In this document: in pieces, positions 14,428 through 26,400 of the stretch
How positions within the stretch are numbered: position 1 is the stretch's first letter
Layout: every line of letters starts with the position of its first letter
Assembly (NCBI GenBank): GCA_900465685.1
Contig: UEGR01000034.1
Span: 1 to 32,795 of the forward strand
Source of the DNA: Hyphomicrobiales bacterium
GTDB lineage: Bacteria; Pseudomonadota; Alphaproteobacteria; Rhizobiales; Rhizobiaceae
Direction: 5' to 3'
DNA length: 32,795 nt
The notes under the pieces: generated by a model
Database searches by the model: none
Seen by the model: only the letters and a program-made list of their open reading frames with translations
Told to the model about the DNA's origin: nothing
Program-made: the position numbers and the translations under genes

Positions 14428-17400
14428 CTAGAAACGCAGGCCCAGATTCACAGTGGCCGTGTGACCAACCGTGTCGTCGCTCCATTGGCCTTGATAACCA
14501 AAGGTCAAACGTGTGGTGTTCTTGGCATCGTAGAATGTCAGACCAGTGTCCACACGTCCGGTCAGATCGCCAGTCTGGCTATAATTGCGGAATGTGCCGT
14601 CCGCACTACTCGCACCGGCAAAGGTTGCGTCGATGAAGACGTCATTCTTATTGGCAAAGCTGACCTCGCCACGCAGATAAGCCTGCATCCACAATGTGCT
14701 GGTGATCTGTGTCTCGACGCCCACTTCAAGCGATGGCGTTGCCGCCAACACCCATTGACCCGTGCTGTCCAGTTCCAACCCGTAGTTGGTGTTGTTTTCC
14801 GAAGCGCTGCCCGAATAAAGATAGCTGGCATCGAAATCGAGCGCAGGTCGCAGATAGACGGCACCACCATCGGGTCGATAGTGATACGCGGACCCTAGCC
14901 TGAAATTGGCCTGACTGATCCGTTGCTTCGCGGTCGCCGTTCCGCCGATCACGAGATCCCCACCGGGCAAAGCGCCATAAATATCGATCAGACGTGTGCT
15001 GTCATATTGTGCTGTCGCGCCATTGAGAATGCCGTAAAGCTCCCATGGACCCTTATACTTTGACAGAGATACACCCAGCATTGCCCGCTGGCCGTCTGCC
15101 GAAAAGCGGTCGCCACTCGTCAGACTGAAATCTTCAAAGCCCGTTCCGAAGCCCAGATAGAGATCCTCCTTGAGAGGCATACGAACACCGGCATATAGAC
15201 CGGCGGTCTGCGTATCGAAACTTCTATACTGGAACGAGGCGTTGCGATCCAACGTGCTGGCGCTGCCTGTGAACCAGTAACAGCTATGATCATCTCCCAT
15301 TCGGGCTGCGAAATTGTCGTAGCCGCAATCAGCCATCGTTCGCGCAAAGCGATAACCGGACTGCAAGGCGTCAACCTGCGTCGTGGCATAGTCCTCCGAA
15401 CCAAGATTGTCGACCGCATTGAGCACTTCGGCACTGGTCTGCATGTTGGCAATCAGTGCGAACATCGGGCCCATACTGGTTGAACCCTGTCCCGACAGCA
15501 CCCGCGCGATATGTTCTCCGGTGTTGGTCTGATTGCGGTTCATGCCGGGCATATGGAAATCGGCATGCGGGATGAGGTCGATTGTGCTGCCGTCACCAGT
15601 CGGTCCATTCAACCCGATTTCATAGCTCATCACGGCTGTACCGAGCACCGTCGTACCGGCATTGGCGGTTGTTCCGCCTGCATTGATGAGCACCAGCGGA
15701 CGTAAACGATCCAACTGATGGAGCACCGGATTCACTGTGCCGGCAATGGTGGCATTGCCGGTGACATTGATCAGATCACTCGCGCCGCCAGCGGCTGTAT
15801 CCTGACGGAAATAGACATCTGCCGTGTAGGCCGCCGTGCTACCGAATGTCAAAGAACCATTGACTGCGGTCGTCTGGCTGACATTTTCGGTCACCTGCAG
15901 ATCCGAAGCAGCCATACGGGCGCTCAAGGCCGTATTTGGCACGTAATAAGCGACGCCGCCCAGAGAAAGATTGCCGTCGATAGTCAATTGACCCAACGCG
16001 CCAAGATTAACTTCATCCTGAGCGTAGAAGGTTGCACCTTGCTGAACCGTTACGCTGTTGGTGCCGCCACCGAGATCAATGTTACCAACCGCGCGGCCAT
16101 TCAGCGTCACTTGTTCGGAACCGATTCCTCCACTGATGATACGATTATTGAGCGCCATCAGGAAACTGTCGGAAGAAAGAGACAGCGTATTGGCCCTCCC
16201 CCCATCGATCATGATGGCAGCGGTCTCAGAGGACAGCCTATCGGTAGATTGCCCGTTGCTGCCGCCGACAATAACACCGTTCAGTGCGACATCGATATCG
16301 CCAGCGCCGTCCTTGCTTTCTGATTGAGCCAGTACGGCAATGCCGCGTTCACCAAGCGACAGAATATTTCCTGTCAGATCAAGCGCAACGCTTCCGCCGC
16401 TGCCTGCGCCGCCAGCGCTACCATGGAACAAACCATCAACACTGCCGCCGCCGCCGCCGAGGCTTTGTGCCAATACACCGATCGAGTCCTTACCCATCAC
16501 CATGACGTTGCCGTTATTGGTGAAATCGATTGCACCGCCACTACCGCCATTATTATCCGACAGCACCAGATTGACCGCCGATAGCGCCAGATCCGTTCCA
16601 ACCAGACCACCGCCGCCGCCAATACTTTGCAGAACGAAGCCGTGGGAGCGGTCACCTGTTGTAGTGATATCGCCGCTGTTCTGGAGGGTGATGGCTCCGC
16701 CATCGCCGGTTGAACCATCGCTTGCACCAAGGTTAATCGTGGCCTGATCGAGGCTGGTCAGATAGACTTCACCGCCGCCCGCACCGATAGACTGAACAAT
16801 CTGACCGCTGGCATTATCGCCCAGAGTGCTGACTGTGCCGCTCAGGTTTAGGGTGATATCGCCGCCATTGTTGCGGAAGGATGGATCAGCGCCGAGCGTA
16901 ACCACTGCATTGCGCTGACCGGAGCTTCCGTTACCTGATGCACCTGCAATGATCATGCGCCCACCGCCGCCGCCGATAGATTGCGCGAGACCGCCGCTGG
17001 AAAGATTGCCGAGTGTCGTGACATCTCCAACACGGTTGGCAACCAGATCGCCGCCTGAAGCATCATCTGTGTTGATTGCGCCCAGCATCGCGCTCAGGGC
17101 GATATCGCCATTGCTGAGCGCGCCGAGCGTCGTCGTCGACATACCGCCGCCGCCGCCGATGCTCTGGAGCAACATGCCCGCCGAACGATCAGACGTAGTG
17201 ACGATATCACCGTGGTGCGTCTGGTTCACCGATGCTCCTACATTTCCATCCACGTCATTGCCGCCCAGCGACAACGAGCTGCTCAAGGACGCGACTGATG
17301 CGCCGCCCGCGCCTTCTTCAGAAGCCGCCGCGAAATCGAGGAATGTATCCACATTGCCGCCGCCGCCATTCACCGACTGGCTGAATATGGCCTGACTGCC

Positions 17401-20400
17401 CGCACCTGTGACAATGATGTCGCCGGTACTGTTGACCGTAACTATGCCTGCGGTGCCTTGTGTTCCTAGGCGCGCGCCAAGCACTGTCGAGATGACGTAA
17501 TCTGCCGCCATGACGGCCGGAGTGGAGATTGAAAGCGCAGCATTGCCGCCGCCGCCACCGACCGACTGCGCGAAAATGCCATAGCTGTTCTCGCCGCTGA
17601 CACGGATCGTGCCACTGTGGTTGACCGTGACATTCCCACCGTCCGCACCATCGCCGCCTGCGCCGCCAATAGCGATCTTGGAGTAGGATTGGCCCCTCGC
17701 CTGATTGACCAGATCATTCAGCGACAATGCAACCACCATGCCGCCATTGCCGCCGCCACCGCCAATGGATTGGGCCAGCACGCCATAAGACTGTGCACCC
17801 GATACGCTGATTTCGCCAGTGTTGGTAACTGTGACATCGCCAGCCGCATTACCGCTGCCACCGGAACCGCCGATATTCAGCGCCATGGTCGGATTGGCTT
17901 CCGTTCCCTTCTGCAGGGCCAGACTACCGGTTATCGAGTAACCACCATTGCCGCCGCCGCCGCCAATGGACTGAGCCAGGATACCATGCGCCTTGTCGCC
18001 ACGGGTAACAATGAGGCCGTCATTGATGACATTGACCGCACCGCCGGTACCGCCCGTGCCACCAGCCCCGCCGATACCGAGCTGCAAGCCCTGTTCCGTA
18101 TTGGCCGTGCTGGCAGGTTTGGTGACCGTAACGGAAAGAACCTCACCGCCATTCCCGCCGCCGCCGCCAATGGATTGGGCGAAGATACCGTGGCCTTCGT
18201 CGCCATCGGTTATAATTCTAGCGTCAAAGGTGTTGAAAACGTCCACAGTGCCACCGGCACCGCCAGTTCCACCAGACCCACCGATCAACAGCGCATTACG
18301 TGTGCTGTTATCGGCATCACTACCAGCAATGATGTTGCGAACATGCTGAGCGTCACCCCCGCCGCCGCCAACAGCTTGGGCAAAAATGCCTGCCGCCTGT
18401 TTGCCCTGCGTACCGATATCGCTAGTGTTCGTCACGCTGACATTGCCGGAAACAGCACCCGTGCCTCCTGTGCCGCCAATTGCAAGCGTCGACGTGCTGG
18501 CAATGGTCGAGCGAAGATTGACAATCGTATTCTCGACCAAGCTGCCTTTGCCGCCGCCGCCGCCAACAGATTGCGCCATGATGCCATGAGCGCCATCTCC
18601 AAGGGTGGTGAGAACGCCGCCATTTGCGACGGTGACATCTCCCGAAGACATGCCATCGCCGCCAGAACCGCCGATATTAATCGAGGTCGTTGTGCCGATT
18701 TCGGTGCCTTTAACCAGGTTCTTGATAATGCCAAGCGGAGATGTCCCCGCTTTTGCATAGCCACCTGTACCACCGGCACCACCAACGGACTGGGCCAGAA
18801 TACCAATCGAGCCGTTGCCCTCAGTTGCAATGCGCGCAGTGCTCGCCACATCGACATCGCCTGACGTGCCGCCACTTCCGCCCGTGCCACCAATATTCAA
18901 CGAATAGGACGTGGCTTTCCCGGCCGAGCCGGTTGCACCGCCGCCATTGCCGCCGCCACCGCCAACTGACTGCGCGAAGATGCCATGCGAGTCGTCGCCA
19001 AGCGTATACAACAAGCCATCGGCTTCGACCGACACATTGCCTGAAGTGCCGCCTTGACCGCCTTCCTGACCAACACTGACCGAGAAACCGCTGCCGGTCT
19101 TGTCGCCATCTTTCGGTGTCGTCAAGGAAACTGATGTTGCTGAGGAATTGCCGCCACCGTTGCCGATCGACTGCGCAAACAGAGCATGCGATCGGTCGCC
19201 TTGTGTACGTATCAGACTGTCGCTTCTCACCGTGACGTCGCCAGCAGAACCGCCAGTACCGCCAACACGTCCGATGGTGATGCCGATATTGCCATCTTCG
19301 CCACCTGTGGAGAGCACGTTATAGCCGGCATTACCGCCGCCGCCGCCAACCGACTGCGCGAAAATGCCGTGCGCGTCATCACCAAACGTATCAACGATGC
19401 CCGTATTATCAACCGTGACATTACCTCCTGTGCCGCCAGCGCCCGTACCGCCGCCGATAGCCATGCCGAAACCCTTGTTCTTGGAAGCATCTCCCGTTTC
19501 AAAGACCAGCCCGGCATTAAATGCAGCGTTACCGCCGCCGCCGCCAAGCGATTGTGCGAAGACGCCGTAGCTTCCGTCCTGAAGGGTAACAATATCGCCA
19601 AAATGGCTGATATCCACCTGACCGCCATTGCCCGCATTGCCCGCAGAACCACCGACCGCGATGATTGCGGAATTGACGGTTTTATTGCTCCCGCTGCCGC
19701 CCCCACCGGTCGAGGTTTCGGCCTTATCAAGCGTGTCCGTAATGCCGGTGACCGCCGACGAATCCACGCCGTCATTGACGGTTTCCTTGCGGTCGCCAGC
19801 AGAACCGCTATCGCTGCCGGAGCCAGTAGTCTTGCTTATACCGAGAACTGCGTTGATCCCGGCATCACCACCGCCACCGCCAATACTGCTTGCTTCGATA
19901 CCATGCGCACCAATGCCGTCGGTCAGGATCAGTCCCGCCGACTGAAGCGAAGTCCCTCGCGTGACAGTGACATTACCTGCATTGCCGCCGCTGGTGCCTG
20001 TACCACCAATGCCGATACCGACCGGCGTGCTGTCCTTGGTCGCGACTGCTGTTACATTGATACCGCCAGTACCGCCGCCACCGCCGACCGACTGGGCAAA
20101 GATACCGCGGGAGTGATAGCCGTTCGTTGAGATGTCGCCGTTTGAAACAACATCGACATTGCCAGCATCGGCGCCGACACCGCCATAGCCACCAAGACCT
20201 GCAACGATGCTGAGATCTGTTGCACCGCCGGAACTGTTGGAACTGCCCCAGTTCAACTGTCCGCTGACATTGAGCGCGCCGTTCCCGCCGCCGCCACCGA
20301 TAGATTGCGCCAGAATACCGTGCTTCCAGTTACCCTCAACCGCAATCGTGCCTTCGTGATCAACGCTGACATCGCCCGATACGTTGCCTGCACCGCCCGA

Positions 20401-23400
20401 GCCGCCAACACCAAATGTAATGGATGGGATCTTGCCGTCTTTGCTGAGGGCTATACCGCCTGAGACGTTCAGCCCACCATTGCCACCGCCACCGCCGATG
20501 GATTGCGCCAAAATACCAGCCGAACCTTCAGTGTCAGGTAGTTTGTCATCGCTATTAAACAATCCGAGGTCGACGAACAGCGACTTGAGACCGAATGAAT
20601 CGACCAGTCCTGTTGTGGTGTCAACCACCGAGTTACCCAACACATCGCGCAGTTTTGTTTCAAAGCTCTGGTCGGTCGGTTTTCCGAAATCGCTGGAATC
20701 CGTCGTGACCTGAATGTCGGCGCGCGCAGTAACGCTGACATTGTCCGCGCGGCCCGCATTGCCGCCCATACCGCCAACACCGACGATCAGCGATGTATCC
20801 GAAACGATGCCGCCAGAAACATTCATGCCACCATTGCCGCCACCGCCGCCAATGGACTGTGCGAGGATGCCCGAACGTCCCGTACCATGGGCAAGAATGG
20901 CGCTACCATCCCCGACATTGACATCGACCGTACCCGCATCGCCACCGACACCACCAAAGCCGCCAACGCCGATCAACACGCCGTAGGACTTGCTGTTATC
21001 GGATTGGCCTTCGCCGGGCTTGCTGCTGATTGCAACGCCACCGCTGACATTCAGGCCGCCATCGCCGCCGCCGCCGCCGATGGATTGCGCAACAAGACCA
21101 TCCGCGCCTTGCGTTTCATTGAGCGTGACACTGCCATCGCTATTAATGGTGCGCGGCAGAGCGGTCAGCGCGCCTGTATAGGAAAGACTGACAGCTCCCG
21201 CATCGCCGCCACCGCCGCCAAAGCCGCCGACACCAGCAGAAACGGAAAAGATCGTGCTTGATCCGGATGGCTTGGTCAAAGCCAAAGAACCTGAAATATT
21301 GGTACCGCCGACACCGCCGCCGCCGCCAAGGCTTTGAGCCATCAGGCCGGTAGACCGGTCGCCGAATGTATTGACTGTACCGATCACATCGAGATCTACG
21401 GATCCGGCATTGCCACCCGCGCCGCCAAACCCGCCCAGACCGAGTGATACTGCCGCGCCCGATTGACCCGTGACGCTGACCGCGCCTGAGACATTCAGGC
21501 CGCCCGTACCGCCACCACCGCCAACCGACTGTGCCATCACGCCGATGCTCTGATCACCAACGGTGGTGATGTTGTCATGGTCAGCCGTTACACGGACTTT
21601 GCTTGTTACGTCGCCTGCATTGCCGCCGCCGCCGCCGAACCCGCCCAAGCCGAGCGATGCTGCAGCACCACTTTGTTGCGTGAGGTTGACCGTGCCGGAG
21701 ACATTCATCCCCCCATTACCGCCGCCACCGCCAAGGCTTTGCGTCACAATGGCCGAACTTCTGTCGCCGATTGTGAGGACGCCGCCGGTCACATCCGAAG
21801 CCGTCAGAGCCCCTGCATCAGCACCCGCACCACCAAATCCACCCAGACCAAGTGCTACTACCGCACTTGTCTGACGCGACAGAGAAACGGCGCCGCTGAC
21901 ATTGAGACCGCCATTGCCACCGCCACCGCCGAGACTTTGGCTGAGAATGCCGATAGAGTCGTCGCCCAGTGTTTGCACATAACCGATCACCGTCTGGTCA
22001 ACGGACCCTGCAACACCGCCATCGCCGCCAAACCCGCCTATACCCAATCCAAGAGATCCGGAAAATTGTGGCGCGACCGAAAGACCGCCGGAGATATTGA
22101 CGCCGCCATTACCACCGCCACCGCCAAGGCTTTGCGCGACGATACCCGATGAACGGTCGCCGAACGTGAAAACATTGCCTGAATAGCTGCCGGTGACATC
22201 GCCAGCATAGCCGCCAGAGCCGCCGAAACCGCCAATACCGACAGCTGCAACACCTGAACCGTTGCCCGCAATACTGACCGCACCACTAATGTTGATACCG
22301 CCATTGCCACCGCCGCCACCAACTGACTGAACCAGCACACCGGTCGAATCCACGCCAAGCGTGACCACATCACCGGTAAAATCATTGGTCGCTGTATCTG
22401 CGTGACCACCGTCGCCGCCAAAGCCGCCGATGCCAATGCCGACAGCACCGCTGTTTTGCGCGGCCAGACTAACGGCACCGGAAACATTGATCCCGCCATT
22501 ACCGCCACCGCCGCCAAGCGACTGCACGACGACACCCGCCGAACGATCCCCCTGGGTGGCGACATTTCCGGTCGTTTTTCCAGCAGCGGTCCCAGCATCG
22601 CCGCCGCCACCGCCCGAGCCGCCAATGCCGATACTGGCCGCGCCCGATCCATTGCCTGAAAGGCTGACGACACCGGCGATATTGATTGCGCCATTGCCAC
22701 CACCGCCACCGGCGGACTGGACGACCACACCGCTCGCATCATCGCCCGACGTTTGGACATTGCCGTTGATCGTGCTGTCTGCTGCGGCGGCATTGCCGCC
22801 ATCACCACCACTGCCACCCAGTCCAACGGCAACACCGCCAGCGCCTGTACCGGCTGCTGTCACTGTTCCCGATACATTGAGGCCGCCGTTACCGCCGCCG
22901 CCGCCAAGCGACTGGACGACCACGCCGCCAGAACCATTACCTTCCGTAATGACATCGCCGGTGAGAACCGATGTGGCATTGCCCGAAGCGCCGCCTGCGC
23001 CGCCTGAACCGCCGATGCCGACAGACGCACCACCGGCCCCGGTTCCTGCGACTGCAACAGTCGCCGAAACATTCATGCCGCCATTACCGCCGCCACCACC
23101 AAGTGATTGAACGAGCAGAGCCGTCGAGTTTTCGCCGATTGTGGTGAGATTGCCTGTGACCTTGCTACCAACCGTGCCGCCTGCGCCGCCTGCTCCCGCA
23201 CTACCGCCGAGACCGACACCGACTGCACCCGATCCGGTTCCCGCACCGGCACCGGCTGCCGAGACATTGAAGCCGCCATTGCCACCGCCGCCGCCAATCG
23301 ACTGTGCAACAACAGCCGACGATTGGGCACCATGAGTCAGCACATCATTTTCAACTGTCAGGTCGACCGTGCCACCATTACCGCCGCCAGCGCCGCTACC

Positions 23401-26400
23401 GCCCAGGCCGACCGAGATCGCACCTGATCCCGTACCTGCACCGGATACCGTTGGCGTGATATTGAAACCGCCATTACCGCCACCGCCGCCAACCGACTGC
23501 GCCAGGACGCCTGTTGACGCATCGCCGCGCGTTTCAATATTCGCCGTCGTGTGGGCGGTTACCATTGAACCATTACCCCCGCCAGAACCACTACCACCAA
23601 GTCCGACACCGACCGAACCTGCACCAACACCTGCAACGGACAGCCCGGCACTGACATTGAAGCCACCATTACCGCCGCCGCCGCCAATTGACTGTGCAAC
23701 GAAGCCAGATGATGCAAAGCCCTCTGTCAGGATCTCTCCGTTCGATGTCGCGTTGACCGCGCCACCGTTGCCGCCACCCGCACCATCGCCGCCGAGACCA
23801 ACGCTCACCGTTCCGCTACCGGCTCCAGCGCCGGCAATCGAACCGGAGACGTCGAAACCACCGTTACCGCCGCCGCCGCCGATGGACTGCGCGACAACGC
23901 CTGACGAACGGTCCCCTTGCGTCCAGACATAGCCGTTGCTGGTAAGCGTGACCGTGTCGCCCTTTGCGCCAGTACCACCACCGCCGCCTAATCCGACGCT
24001 GACAGCGCCGCTGCCGACACCCGAGCCGCTCACAGCACCAGAAACATTGAACCCGCCATTGCCGCCACCGCCGCCGACAGATTGCGCCAGAATGGCGGTG
24101 GAGTCTTTACCTTCCGTCGTTACGTTTCCATCGACAGTTGCCGTGACGGTGGAACCGTCGCCGCCGCTACCGCCTGAACCGCCAAGTCCGACCGAAACCG
24201 AACCGCTTCCAGCACCCGCTCCCGATAAGGTTCCCGATACAGAGAAACCTCCATTACCACCACCGCCGCCAATCGATTGCATCACGACGCCCGCGGCGCG
24301 TTCGCCTCGGGTTCCAACATCCTTATTGATATAGGCGGTCACCGCACCGCCCTTGCCGCCAGCGCCAGCTGAACCTCCAAGTCCGACGGACACCGCGCCT
24401 GCACCGGCACCCGCGCCGGCACCACCGGCTGCAACAGAGAACCCGCCATTACCGCCGCCGCCGCCAATCGACTGGATCAAAATTGCGCCGGAGTCGTCTG
24501 CCTCCGTTGCAACAACGGCATCCACCTGAGCATTCACCGCGCCGCCGTTGCCGCCACCATCGGCCGAACCGCCAACGCCGACGCTGACTGTTCCGGCACC
24601 GGCGCCACCACCCGCAAGCCCCGCTGCGATTGAATAACCACCGTTACCGCCACCACCGCCGATGGACTGTGCAACAACCGCAGTCGAAAACTGACCGGTC
24701 GTGCGGATCAGGTCGCCACCGGCGATAAGATCAACTGCGCCGCCGGTACCGCCGCCAGCACCACTTCCACCAACGCCGACACTAATATTTGCCGCAACGC
24801 CACCACTGCCAGCCACACCGGCTGCAATGCTACCGCCGCCATTACCGCCGCCGCCTCCAATCGATTGAGCAATCAGAGCAGACGAGCTGTTGCCGCGTGT
24901 TGTAATATCGGAGTCCGTGTAAACACGGACCAATCCGCCACTGCCGCCAGCCCCTGCTGAGCCACCAATGCCTACGGACAGATTGCCGGAAAAGAGGAGA
25001 GACCCGCCGCCCGTTGCAGCCACCGCGAGACCACCGTTGCCGCCGCCACCGCCAACCGATTGAAAAATCATACCGGCGGAGCGCTCGCCTGTGGTCACAA
25101 CACTACCGGAGAAGCCGGGCGCGACTAGATTGCCGCTTCCATCGACGGTGCCGACAAGGACTTCACCGCCCTTACCGCCTGCGGCGCCTGATCCGCCAAC
25201 GCCGACAGCAAGAGAACCCGAAACCGGGCCCCCAGCCGCTGCGACTGAAACCGCGTAACCGCCATTACCGCCGCCGCCACCGACGGATTGCAGTATTATG
25301 CCTGCTGCGTCCGCACCACCGGTCTGGATAGCGGCATCACCACTACCGGCCAATATAGCAGTTCCGCCGTCGCCGCCGACACCACCCGATCCGCCCACGG
25401 AAACAGAAGCAGCACCGAAAGCACCGACTGCCACGCTGACAGCGCCGCCGCCATTACCGCCACCGCCGCCAATGGACTGCACGAATACGCCCGTCGACCG
25501 GTCGCCGGTCGTTACAATCCGGGAAGGCTGGCTGGCATCTGTGTCGGAAAGCGTCACATTGACCTGACCGCCAGCACCACCCTTACCGCCTGTGCCGCCG
25601 ATAGCAACGCCAACAAAGGCCCCTACTGCACCAGACGAGCCGCCATTACCGCCGCCGCCGCCAATCGATTGGGCTAGGATACCCATTGCGTCCTGGCCGC
25701 CCGTGACAATGACACCGTCATTGGTGACGCTGACCGCTGCCCCGGCACCACCCTCGCTGCCACTGCCGCCAACCGCGATCATACCTGCGGTCGAGCCGCC
25801 ATCACCACCGCCGCCGCCAATCGACTGCGCGATAATCCCGCGAGCGCCGTCACCTTCGGTAACGATACGACCAAGATTGCTAACCGAAACGGCCGACCCG
25901 CTACCGCCCTTCGAACCGTTTCCGCCGATGCTCACCAGACCGTAGGCGTTTGTCCCCTGACCGCCGGAGCCGCCAATGGATTGTGCCATAATGCCATCGG
26001 CGAGATCGCCTTTCGTGTAGATCGATCCGGTCCCCGCATTCGTCACGCTGACTTCACCACCGGATCCGCCGTTGGAACCCACGCCCCCAAGGGCCAGCGC
26101 AACCAGACCTGCCGCCGTACCGCCAGCACCGCCGCCGCCGCCAATCGACTGCGCCATGATCCCGCGTGAAGCCACGCCGTGTGTTTCGATGGTGCCGCCA
26201 TTCGTAACGTTAACCTTGCCGCCGCTACCGCCATTGTCAGCACTACCTATGAGCGAAACCAACAGGTTGCTGCTCGCCCCTGCAGATCCCCCGGTACCAC
26301 CGATAGATTGTGCAAAAATGCCGTTTGAGAAATCTTTCTCTGTCAGGATGGTCGCACCGGCGAAGGTTTTGACGTCAACCTGCCCGCCATTCCCGCCATA

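Noticed and set aside
17617..18864. Long plus-strand frames across the autotransporter (for example 415 residues at 17617-18864, 314 at 19186-20130, 226 at 22430-23110)
   Set aside because: They mirror the repeat codons of the minus-strand gene, have Pro/Ala/Thr-rich low-complexity translations, lack ribosome-binding sites and contain no domains.
16320..26320. The regular ~195-bp repeats as a CRISPR array or satellite DNA
   Set aside because: The repeats are in frame, protein-coding and degenerate with no unique spacers; they encode the autotransporter passenger.
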